From Lithospermum erythrorhizon (Eukaryota > Streptophyta > Magnoliopsida > Boraginales > Boraginaceae): a stretch of DNA of 64,000 nucleotides. The translations under genes were made by a program, and so were the position numbers. The notes below the pieces were generated by a model. It did not search any database, was not told where the DNA came from, and was given only the letters and a program-made list of their open reading frames with translations. The stretch's first letter is position 1, and each line of letters opens with the position of its first letter. This document shows, in pieces, positions 37,480 through 49,374 of the stretch. The stretch covers positions 1 through 64,000 of the forward strand of contig JADFUC010000808.1 in assembly GCA_019722365.1 (NCBI GenBank), in the 5' to 3' direction.

Positions 37480-39460
37480 TGTTTGAAGATGGTTGAAAAA
37501 TAAAATAGTTAAAAATATAGTTAAGACTCATTTAAATAAATAATATAAAACACCCAATAATTTTGAAAATGCATAATACTAGATAAGAAAATAAATTTAG
37601 AGCCAAAAAATGATATGTAGTTTTAAGAGAAGTTATAACAATTAAAATAATAGAACTTAAAATATAATTAAAAATAGTGGGAGTTAAAAATTAACTTTAG
37701 AGTTAATAAAATAGATAACAATAATTTTAAAATGTTCAATCCTTATTAAAACAACGATTAGCTCTAAAAAATCTATTAATCACTGGAATTAAATAATTAG
37801 AGTCAATAAAATACTATGATCTTTTTAAAAAAATTCCCTAAAAGCTACGATAATAATAAAATATTTATGAAATTGAAAAATTTGATTGTAAAATAAGTTT
37901 GAGAATTAAAATTATTATAACGAGTCATATAATATTCAATCATTATTCAAATAACTTTTAGCTTTAAAATCTATAATAATTGATAGTAATGACAATTAAA
38001 AATAATAATTTTAAAAATAATGAGAGTATAGAAATAACTTGAGAAATAATGAGAACAAATAAAATTGGAAGTTAAGACCACCTGTTAGAAGTTACAGAGT
38101 TTTAACTCCTATTAATCTATGAATTAAATAATGAGAGTCTATAACAAATAACATTTTACAAAATAACATTTGGTCAAAATTTACAATAATAATAAAATAT
38201 TTATGAAATTTACAATAATAATAAAATCTTATTGAAACAAGTTTTATAGAGTTTAAACACTATAAAGAGTCATATAAGATTCAATCATTATTCCAAATAC
38301 CTAAATCTTAAAACTTATAATAATTGAAGACAATTAAAAATAATAATTCTTAAAGGAGAGTAAATAAATAACTCATAATGCTGAAAATTAAAATTAGAGT
38401 TACTTAATTACCTCTTGAGTTACGTGAGTTTTAACTCCTATTAACCATGTGAATTAAATAAGATTCCATAAATAAATAACATTTATCTTAAAATTTAAAA
38501 TAATAATAAAATATTTATGAGTGTTAAAAAATTATAAATGATAAAATGTAGAGCTAAAAATAATTACAAATAACTCTAAAAGATCAACAATTATTTAAAA
38601 TAAGATTCAACTTTTAAAAACCATAATAATAATTAACAATAATGATAAATAAAATATAGTTTTAAAATAATGGTAGTGAAACAAACAACTCGGTAAATAA
38701 GGATACTAATAAATTAGAGTTAAAGACCACTTCGTGGAGTTTTATTAAATTTTGATATTCCATTAATTTTAAAATTACCATAATTTCTATTGTTTCAAAT
38801 TCAATGTGAATCCCAACATTGAACTTATATTAACTCGTAATAACTTTAGTTCTATTTTATTCATATATATTTAAGCGATGTCTAATAATTCAAATTATTT
38901 TGTAATAATAATGCTGTTAATTCATTTTTTAACTTTACCTTTGGATTTTTATCCTTTTTATTTCTCAATTTATAAAAAATTAGCCTAATGCATATTTACA
39001 AACACTTTCATATGCTTAGTTATCGAAAGTATTTATATATAAATTTATGTTCTAGATAAAATTTAAAGAAATTTTAAAAGGTTCAATATTATTAAAACAA
39101 TCTGTTAGCTCTAAAAAACGACACTATTGTGAATTAAATAGGAACTAATAAAATAATATTATTAATTTTAAAAAGTTCCTTAAAAATTTATAATAATAAT
39201 AATAAATATTAAGCAGAAATTTAAAAAACTGATCAGAATATACCTTCGGTAGTTAAAATGCTTATAAATAGTCATATATCTAAATCATTATTCAAAATAA
39301 CCTCCGGGCTTTAAAAACCCACAATAATTGGATCGTAATATCAATTAAAACAATAATTTAAAAATAATAACAAATAACAAATAACTTAAGAAATAATGAG
39401 AAAATTAGGAGTTATTAATCTCAATTCTTGGAGTTATAATGATTTTTAATATTCCATTAA
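37480..39460 (+). repeat. Degenerate ~330-bp AT-rich tandem array
   Basis: Several marks recur at about 310-345 bp. GAGTTTTAACTCCTATTAA occurs near 38,096 and 38,428, with decayed forms near 38,737 and 39,433. TAATAATAAAATATTTATGA occurs near 37,852, 38,184 and 38,500, with a form near 39,189. GTCATATAA.ATTCAATCATTATTC occurs near 37,925 and 38,268, with forms near 38,575 and 39,270. This gives about six units. The unit starting near 37,730 (GTTCAATCCTTATTAAAAC, GCTCTAAAAAATC) is most like the one near 39,078, four periods away. No coding sequence is present. Confidence 0.8.
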
Positions 39461-39649
39461 ATTCTAAACCACTTCATAATTCTCACATTCTGTCTAAATT
39501 ACTTACTATCCTTCATCTAGAGCTTTAAGAAGACAAAACTAGTTACAAAAACATTTGATTTTCTTTCCAACTAACATGAATTTTTTCCCTTCATCTACAG
39601 GTTTTGTAAAACGAAAAACACAATTGAACAATCATTGGGAATGTTATGT

Positions 39650-40700
39650 TTTGTTAGAAATATGAGATATTTGAAATAGTGTCCGTTGAACAATTTGATC
39701 GTACAACCGATTAACTCATTTAAGTTTAAGTTCACATATACGTTCGATTATGTAGTAACGCTCGTGATACAGATATCTGTGATTAGTCAAAGGCACGGCT
39801 ACTGTGATCCTCTCATAATCAATGTACTAACATATAATGCTCGACATTATTTAGTACATGACTTTTGTCAACGAGCCTAAGAGGTCACACACACTTACAA
39901 ACGAAAAGCGAGTCATAATTTAATTATAAATTTCGGATTTAAAATGGAACTACAGAAAGAATACGGCAAAATTTCAATTATGTGAATTATGCCCATGTTC
40001 GACTATCATGGGAAGAAGGGAGTTCAATTTTTTTTTTGTAGAATCATTATTCAATATTCTACTTGGAAGTGCCTTTATTTGTGAATGCGTCGGTAAAATT
40101 CTAACCTTCCCATTTCAAAGTAGTCGACCAAAAGGAGTTTGAGAGATGAAATTCCGAAATTTTCCTAAAAGTATAATTTAGAATATTCTTCTTTAACCAC
40201 TAAACATGCCTTATTTTAGGGATAGCATAAGAAAAATTTAGAACCCTATATATTTATTTTAGTCGATTATTTAATTAAAACGAAAGGTAGAATTTTTACT
40301 AAACATCTCCCACAAGTTCTCAAAAAGGATTTTGAACCCTACAACAGCCACCTTTTCACGAAGAATCAAGCCATTCACTTTTTGAGCAATACTAAAGCAA
40401 AAACAAAAACCTCTTTCTTTCTCTCTTTTGGTAGAGCAAAGTAGTGTGAAATTTCATTAAATTTTCTCGCCCAACCTTGATCATGTTTTTAATATTTTAA
40501 AGCGCTTAGTAAACCTCCGTGGACTTGCTTCGCCACAGTGACAATCTTAAAGGCACTGGATGCTCGTTAAGTCTTCATCACAATATTCCACCGCTACTCG
40601 CTATTTTATTCCGCAAAACCAGTATTACGTTTTTCGCTCATTTAATGTATTGTTTATATAATCGATAATATCATGCAGACTGTGATCAAACAAGATTTGC
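39650..40700 (+). mobile_element. Possible LTR remnant (family C)
   Basis: TGTTAGAAATATGAGATATT near 39,653 could be an LTR start. GAGGTCACACACACTTAC (from about 39,880) resembles the GGCCACACACACATAC of the 23.1-24.1 kb segment. No right end, target duplication or polyprotein was found. Confidence 0.28.
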
Positions 40701-43700
40701 TTAGATTATTATTTATAATGCTGTAAACACTAACAAGTTCTCATGAGCCGATTACTAACTTTATATTTATGTAATTAACCATTTAATTAATTTCATAAGT
40801 CTCGAATATAAGTTATATTTGCTTATATTAATCTTTTAAAACTTGTCGAGTATTTAATGTCAATTAAATATGACACGCTACTGGCCAAATTAATAATATT
40901 AAAATAGCTTTACAATTGTCAGATTCAAAATTATTTAATGAAGCCTAAAATATAAAAGTCGAAATCACCACCTCGAGGCGGAACGCGGTGGAAACACAGA
41001 CCACCCCATCCGAGTCCAAGACGGTTTCTGCATCGAGGGTTTTCGAATCCCTAGATCTTTAAACTATATTCGGCCGCCGCTCGCCCGCTTATCGCTCGTT
41101 GACTTTCGACTCGCTAGATGTTCTATTATCGATTAAATCGATTTGAAATTAATCATCTCGGAATTAATTTATTCAATTTAATTAATTACAATTAAATATT
41201 TCCTAAATTAAAATTTGTTTATGTTAAAAACGAATATAATCGGAATGTATTATAATTTTTTTTAAAAAATTAAAAATAATTTTTTAAAAAATGAATCCAA
41301 GACAGGCAGTATAATATTAATGATAATTAGATACCATATACATCGTACAAAATTTAGTTAAATTTTAAATAAGCAATTGTGTATATTATTCGATAATTAA
41401 ACAAAGAGTGTATAATTCGATTGACGAATATGTACTTGTTTCATTAACTCATCCATTCTATATATGTATAAATATAATTTAGATAATTAATGTATTCATG
41501 TATAATATATAATTAGATATATTGATAGATGTCACGAGATTTATGATATGATTTCTATTTGTATTTTTGGAATACGACCAGATAGTTTTGGCTATAAGAT
41601 AATGGCTCGGATGTAATTATTATTTAACTCAGAATAATTAACAAGACTCTACTGTAGCCAGTTAACGTAAAAATAGCTAATGTAGTTAAGCATCGTGGAT
41701 AAGTTTCTTCAATGCAAGTCATACCATGTATCTCAAATGTTATATTTAGCCTTAATGACACGCGATATAAATTTAAATTGATAAAATATATATCTTAGCA
41801 TAATCGTAGTATGACTAAGTATAACTAATCTCTCACCATTGCTGCTTAATATCATACACCAAACTCTAAAGTTTGAGGACGCCACTTAGGCTAACGGGTA
41901 CGTTAGCATGACACATGCTATGTTACGCCTCTGACGCCCGAGGGAGAGTACGAACGATTCCCGAGTCTAGACTCAGGCTTCGACTCATCCATTCTGAAAT
42001 TGTCATCAGTGGTTTTTGGTTACTTAAGCGGGTACACGATGTCTAGACATCGGACCGTTGACAAAAGAGGTCACTAATACAGTCGTGTTGAACTTTTAGT
42101 GACGCCAAGGATTATGTTTATCATAATTAGTGTTTGATCACCTACCCATATGATCGAGATTCGATCGTATTGAAGCCCGTATACCAGATTTTTCAAATGT
42201 GGGATTAGAAGCACTAGTATTAATGTTCTATTATTTTGTATTGTAACTTTCTTATACAATAAAACCGAATTATTGTCTGCTTACGTACCCACTATAGTCA
42301 AAATGACATCCAATACACAACTCGAAACTTTCCGATCCGCATTGAAAAAAATGCAAACCTAACGGCATAAACTTCCTAGATCGGCTAAAGAACTCTCTGA
42401 GAATAGTTTTCAAGTCCTGAAAAGAACCGAATACGGTGAGCAACTCCTGTGCTCTTCCGAACCTCCGGCAAGAAGGTGATTTATGAAGCTTGGCTTTCTT
42501 ACCAACAACATGCTAATGACGCTTACCGATATCCAATGCCTAATGCCGCAAACATGGAAGCGAATCTTCGACTAATTCGAAAATGTCATCGCTATAAAGA
42601 CGACGCAAATCGAAAGTTTTATTCCGTAGCGGCACACAATGAGAGGTACGACACCTGCTTGTGCCCCCTTACTGACAGGGGGGTACCGGCACGATAACCC
42701 GTGAGTCCCCACGCCATAAAGACGATAGGTTACTGATGTGTTTCGACTCACTCTACCATCTCGCATCAAGGAGTCAGTAGTGTATGTCATCCTTAAGTCG
42801 CTTCAATTGCTCAAAGAACTTTGTGATGAACTTTAATATGTATCGCTTCCATAAGTCGTTATCGAGTCAGACGGGACGATCATCAACGCCGACTGTAACC
42901 TTAAGAAAGGAAAAAGTCGCTAACTCTATTCCCATGGTACGTAACAAGAATAGTCGAAGAAGCGAGCACGAGTATTTATAAGCTAAATCTCACGGTCCGG
43001 CTAAGCATCCAAGGATGCCAAAAAGAATAATAAAATATCAAGTGGCGTATTGGCACTGAACGAACTACAAGAAATACTTAAGTGTAAAAGAATAATGAAA
43101 CTAGTACCATTCGACTACGTATTTACATTATAACTCTAGAAACTTCTTTTCTCGATACACGTGGGCGTTAGACAATCGCTTAGTACTCATATTTGTCTTA
43201 AATGTGTAGCACCCGCGTAATAAAAGATGGTCGGAGAAAGGCAGACTTGAGGGTCGAAATGATCTGTTGATGCTACCTAATCGGCCTACTAAATTAGCAT
43301 ACCTGCATGTGTTTAAATCTTGTTTTGAACAACGCTTACTTTGTACCCGCTTTTAAGCGTAAATATTATTTTCATTTTTCGCTTAACTATGAACGGCTTC
43401 TCAATTTCTATAAATGGTGAATGTTGTTTTATTATTTCTAGAATGAGATGATTTAATGTTGTACATTAAATAGTAGGATAATAGAAAATATGAATATCAG
43501 GTAACTCTATAGATTAATAATAATATCATGAAGGACAAGAGAATTCACATCTGTTCAGTCCCAAAGAAGTAAACAAACACCTTCCTTAAACTCTCTGAAG
43601 CCCCAATTCTGCAGTTCACTCACCTGCCATAACAAATAATCACACCTATTCTTGCTTACTATACATGCAGAAATAAAGAAACAAGATTAACAAATTTACA

Positions 43701-44123
43701 CAGACAATATATATTTGTTACTAGTAGTAAGTTCTTCGTGTAGGTACAATGTGCTTAGCGAACTTTCAGTCATGAACAATAATTAGACATAAAGTACAAT
43801 CAACTATATAAATAAAACCAGATCTCAGCATACAATTTACAATTTACTTCCTTCTGATATTATGTTTAGGCAACAAAAAATAGCTATTGAATAAACAAAA
43901 AATAGCTATTGAATCTAGTGACTAGTAGATTTCTTACATAATACTTCCAAACTAAAGCAGAACTTCCTCCTGATATTATATTTATAACAAAATAAGTCCT
44001 CATGTATCTCTTTATCCTTAATAATCACCAATATCTATTATCTTTCGATCAAATTAAATATAAAGTTGCTATAAATATGTATCTACGATCTCAACATCAT
44101 ACAGGTGTCTATTTGCAACTTAA
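40701..44123. other. Intergenic DNA, no gene recognised
   Basis: AT-rich up to about 41,850, then a GC- and CpG-richer block (41,870-43,300) with short open frames on both strands, e.g. 82 codons at 42,449-42,697 (+). That frame has no recognisable domain, and the block looks like decayed transposon interior. From 43,300 the DNA is AT-rich again, with a short direct repeat of CAAAAAATAGCTATTGAAT near 43,876-43,914. Confidence 0.4.
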
Positions 44124-44357
44124 TACTCCCTTTATCTCTCTCAAGTAGTTTTATCGCTTAACAAAGTGATTATCGGCAATCAATTAACTTTTTCCTCATT
44201 TTCCTTACGTTAATTAAAGAAAGGTAATCATAGCACTTTATGCCAAAAGTGAATCGGACAAATGAAAAAGGTATCAATGAAAGACTATAACATAAAGTAA
44301 AATAAACAATGCTTTATTCTAAACAACCAACTATTTTGGCATTTTAGGGAGATAGTA
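44124..44357. mobile_element. Possible MITE with CTCCCT ends
   Basis: TACTCCCTTTATCTC at the left and GGGAGATAGTA at the right form a weak inverted pair about 234 bp apart, with TA at both borders. The interior is AT-rich. The match between the ends is poor, so this may be an old Stowaway-type element or chance. Confidence 0.35.
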
Positions 44358-44445
44358 TCTTTATATTAACCATATATCGATGGACATATATGTACAACCT
44401 AATAAAATTAACTAAATAAACCATTATCTTATTCCTCAATGCAAC

Positions 44446-44795
44446 GAACAACGCAACAATCTCAAGAAATGTAAAGAATACTATTACAAGTTGAAACATA
44501 AACAATAACCTAATCTATCCATAAACCAACCGAAACAAATATAACTAAATTCATATATATATCAACTATAGCACAATTCAAAAACCTTTTAAACTTAAGT
44601 AGAACCGACGCCGAAACAATGCAACAATATCACAAATGTAAATAATATTATTAAAAAGTTGAAAACAAAAACAATAACCCAATCTATCCATAAACCAACG
44701 AACACGAGCAATACCTAATTCATATATAGATCAACCGAAACACAAACAATAACCCAATCTATCTATAACCAAGTAAAGCACAATTCAAACCATCA
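44446..44795 (+). repeat. Tandem ~170-bp duplication
   Basis: AACAATAACC(T/C)AATCTATCCATAAACCAAC occurs at 44,501 and 44,671, with a third partial copy at 44,744. The flanking GCAACAATCTCAAGAAATGTAAA (44,454) and GCAACAATATCACAAATGTAAA (44,622) show a period of about 168-170 bp. Two full units and a short third one are present. Confidence 0.75.
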
Positions 44796-44879
44796 ACCTA
44801 AACAAATAAACAACCAAAACACCTAGCAATTCACAACCACAACAAAATATCCAAAACACGCATTCCCTCGCTGGCCAAG

Positions 44880-47632
44880 CCGGAAAGCCTTTAACTTTCA
44901 GAAGCTAATGAAATCTAATTCCAGTCGGCCACCAGGTTAGAATCGTCTGGCCTGACACCGAGCTCACGCCGACGGATGACTCAATTTACAAACCCACCTC
45001 CGTCCTCAAATAAACCCATAAAACAATATATAAAAGTGACAAAGAGCGCTTAAGAAAAGAATCCACCGGTATTTCCTAACCACACACTTACAACAACATA
45101 CACAAACATCATGTACAAATATCTTACAACAACCGCCCGAAATCTCAAAATACAAAAATACGCATGAACCGAATACAATCCAAAAACAACGAGATCGCTG
45201 GTACTCCACTGACACTGGCCGCCTCACCCAGGCTCTGGCACCACCACTCCGAACAAGCCTCGAAAATCCCACACCACCTGGCCAACCTCGACACAAATGA
45301 AAATACCATAATACTGAAGCGAAGCCGCTGTAGTTTCAGTTGAATACTTATATCTCGGTAGTAGAAATTAACCCACACTCTCGACAAGGTAATTTAAAAT
45401 CACTAGTTTTGGTATCGATAGATAGGTATTTCAAAACATAATGTAAGTGGCCATTATATAAATCTATTCAGGCATTTTATCGTCAAAATGCATAATTTAT
45501 AGGTTCACTAACCAAATATAAATATTTCGAATAAAGAACATTCAACAAAAGATATTCACGCATTTCCCAAAAACAACAATAATACCCAAATAAGCTACAA
45601 CTCTATTCTATCAACACATGAAAGACACCACGACTATACAACTACACTCAATCTAACACTATAACTCGCTAACAACATTAATACTACTCAACTCACACTC
45701 AACCCAATCGACTCAAACAATCAATCAAATCAATCAACTCATATCAACTCCGAATCAACCTATATCAACTCATTTTCAAGGTTTTCTACAACTAATGCGC
45801 ATATAATCAACCTCAACCCCGTTAGTGGAGAAACTTATGCCCGCCGACATAAGCTTATCACCGAATCGTAACGAGGTACTAAGAATACACCACCTTTATA
45901 CCGGAGTATATGTACAATACTTATAGCACAACTCACATACATCAACAACTCCACTTATACCAGTATAAGGCACAACACCCGGTAAGTACAACCTTAACAC
46001 ACATATATCATCAACTCCTCAACAACTTACGCTACGCCAATCCAACCAACAAGACACCCTAAACATCAAAATGACCAAAACAGTCCTGGAAATCAACTCA
46101 TCCTAGTTCGACCCAACTCATCTCAAAACCCTGGGCTTAATCCCATAAAACAACACATACAACTAACCACTCAAATAATCACCACATAGATATATATAAC
46201 ATGCTCACAACTTACCCAGTGCAACACATCTAATACAATTTAAAAAGTAAATTAATCTACACCCGCGAGATAAATACTCACCTTTGGCTAACAACTAGAA
46301 TATCGTTTCACCCATTTCTTAAATTCATTTGTCTTTCCCAATGATCATATTTCAATCACATAACAAAACTTTACAATTAATACTTTCATCATAATTTTAA
46401 CTCATCACTAATATTTAAAGTGTTTTTTAACTTATCCAACCTTAACAATATTTTAGTTATCAACTTAACAATTTTAGTGAAAATATTACTATCCACAAGT
46501 GAATCGACAAATAAAACAACAATATTTCAACCAAATATCTTCTTTCCATTCCAATGGCTCCCTCACCCCGACAACCACTCTAACACTTTAAATTAACTTC
46601 TAATCAACTCAAAATCAATTTCAAACCAATTACCCATTTTAACATAATTCTTATATTCAACATAAAATTAATACTTAACTCCAAATAACTAATTCAACTC
46701 TATACCAACTATTCCAAAAGCTCAATCATATTTTTATAACACTTAGACGCACAGTTAAAGTCCACCTAAAAGTCAACCTGCTTCCTAAAAGTTCAACATG
46801 TTTCCAAATCCTATTTTCTTCCAAAAATATAACCTCCAAAGATTTAACCTTCATCAAAACACGCCTAACTCCACCTCCTACAAAGTCAATCTAACTACAT
46901 CAACATTTCTCAACCTAAAATCGACATTATTATAGCTCATAACCACATAATCTGCTTAGATGACAACTCTATATAATTATTTTAAAGCTTTCAAACTCCT
47001 AAAATAACCTAAAGTCAACTAAAATCAAATCTTCCATAATTCATGAAATACTCAAAAAGCTTCCCAACTTAACTCTAAATCAACTAGCTTTAAAGGTCTA
47101 AGAACTTATTATTGTAATTCTAGAACTAATCAGCAAAGTCAACTAGAAAAGTCAACTATCTCAAATTCCTTTAAATACCCCAAAAGATTCAAGCTTTCTT
47201 ACCTTATTGAAGAAAGAGACGAGGAAAAACTCTCCACAAATCTCTTTTAGAGCTTAAGCTTCCAAGATGAAGAAGAAAATGGAAGAAAAAACGTGTGAAG
47301 ATCTGCTATTTAATTCTCAGAGAAAAAGGGAAGTGGTTTTGTTATTTTACGTGACAAATAGGGAAGAATAGTTAAATGGGGAAGATATTTAAGTCCCGTT
47401 GATTTGCGGTAAGAGTTTTTTCTCTCCACTTTTTCTCGGCATAAAATTTTAATGAAACGATTTCAATTGTATATTATTTCCGTGTCATAAATTACTACCA
47501 TCTAATACAAGCCCTCGGTATATCAATTTTATTCCGAAATCATTTATACTATCTCCGGGTCCCACCACCAAACGATATAGATATAATAATTCAATCGCTT
47601 AGGTGTAACGGGTTATTTCACAATAGACTCCT
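44880..47632 (-). mobile_element. Diverged Tekay-like LTR, inverted
   Basis: Read on the minus strand this resembles the LTR at 3,338-7,028. It begins near 47,632 with TGTGAAATAACCCGTTACACC. It carries GTTGACTTT repeats (46,760-47,160), a GGTGAGTATTTATCTCG block (46,267-46,283 region) and the CCTTATAC/GTATAAG palindromes near 45,955. The order is the same but divergence is high. The 3' end was not fixed, and the tandem repeats at 44,446-44,795 may belong to it. Confidence 0.5.
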
Positions 47633-49374
47633 GATTTTATACTTTTCTATGCAGCGCCACTGCTGGGCGCCTTTTATCGGCACTTTCTTCCTACTGGCGC
47701 CCATTCTAATTCAACCTATTTTAAACCCTCAACCTAATTAACACCATCCAACACCAAAATACATACAAAAAATCTAATTTTTAGGGCTTTTTTGATGAAA
47801 TTACTCCGAAATCACCCACTTCTCTAAGAAGAATCTGAACTTTATAAAAATCTGTGATTACCAATTCCTCGCGACATAAATCTCTAGCATTAATTAATTC
47901 CAATTTTTTTTTTAAATCAATTTTTTAATTTTATAAAATACCCTTAAAATTAAGTACCCAAAAAATTGAAAAATTGATTAGTAATTATGTGTGTGTATAT
48001 ATATGAATAAATAGGAAAGTTAGGGATTGAGAATGGCGCCCGGCTGGGGCGGTATGGGAGGTCCTATTTTTATTTTGACTTTATTATTTTTTGTGGAGAG
48101 AATGAAATGAGTGTGAATTTAGTAGATATGAATTAGGTTTATTTAGAAAATGGTGGGGCAACATTATACACACCTGGGCATTTTTAAATAAACGATAATT
48201 TTGCCCCCAAATATAATTTCCTCAACTACTACACTTATAAACAGGAGGGAAAAATAATCATGTCAACCCTAAACCTAACACTATTCGGGGCGCCGCCAGA
48301 CGCCGCGGGCGTAGTGAAGAAACTTTGATTGTTAAATCTTTTTTTTTTTTGTTATATAATAAATTTAAATTTCATATTATTGGTGATTTTATTTTTTTTA
48401 GACTGTATACTATTATCTTTTATATTTTTATTGTATTTTATATATTTATTGAAAGCAATGGTAGTTTATTTTTTTCTAAAGATAATATCGAGTCCTATCT
48501 TAACTTTCTAATTGTGTCGCCGGACGAAGTTATTTGAGGCGACGGTTAATGAAACGGTTGGTGGTTTGATAAGGCGGTTGTATTTAAGTATAAGCAAGGC
48601 GGTAATGTTAGTATGGCTGGAGTTAAGTGATACATCGAAGATTCGTGGTTATATTAGTAGCCATGGTAATGTTTTGGTAGAAAGGGGAGAGAAGGTTTTG
48701 TGTTTTGTAAATTTATTTAATTTTATTTTGAAAGATTCCTAATTATTTTTGTTAATTTAAAAAATTAACCCAAAATCTAACAATGTATGTCAATTGCGAT
48801 TTTTTCCATTTAACTAAATTGAGCTTTTATCTTTTAACCTTTAAAATGAAGAAAATTCTCAAATTGAACAATAATGATATTTAAATCTCTAATATGATCC
48901 AAGTTGAAATAACGTGAGTCAAATTGATACTTTGTTAATGATTTGGGGGGCTGGGGGAATGAATTTAAGCCTAATCGGTCGAATCAAGTTTTTAATTATT
49001 TAAACTCTAGCGACGCCAAGGTTGAAACCTTATGCCGGAAATAAGTTTCAACCAATTATACCAACTTCTCAAACTATTTTTTTCTATATTTAACAATGAT
49101 AAGAGTATATGACAATATTTGTATTTTCCCAACTGAATGTCTGCTAATATATGGGTTGCGGACTGGACCAGGGTCCCAATGTATCTTTAATGAGCTACTA
49201 AAAATTGGTGGCCCGTCAAACATGACACACGGCCCAAAAAGAGTATAAAATTAATTAAGTAAAGCAAGACGCTAGAATTACCAATAATCAACTAAGTTGG
49301 ATTTTGAAGTTGCATTACATGGAAGCTACTACGTATTTTATTCCATAATGTCATTGATTTAATTGATTTAGTTG
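47633..49374. other. Intergenic DNA downstream of PIN5-like gene
   Basis: No gene recognised. GGCGCC-containing GC-rich islets occur near 47,655-47,700, 48,030-48,050 and 48,285-48,310 in otherwise AT-rich DNA. A small hairpin is listed separately. Open frames at 48,325-48,742 (+) are mostly poly-Ile/Phe or show no domain. Confidence 0.4.
49020..49053. repeat. 12-bp hairpin with one bulge
   Basis: GGTTGAAACCTTA (49,020-49,032) pairs with TAAGTTTCAACC (49,042-49,053) around a 9-base loop TGCCGGAAA, with one bulged C. It is preceded by GCGACGCCAA. It may be a scrap of a foldback or TIR element. Confidence 0.55.

Noticed and set aside
42449..42697. 82-codon open frame in the GC-richer block
   Set aside because: No family match recognised; both strands are open here, which suggests composition rather than selection.
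48325..48742. Overlapping plus-strand open frames downstream of PIN5
   Set aside because: Poly-Ile/Phe/Leu AT-rich translation or no domain; no support for coding.
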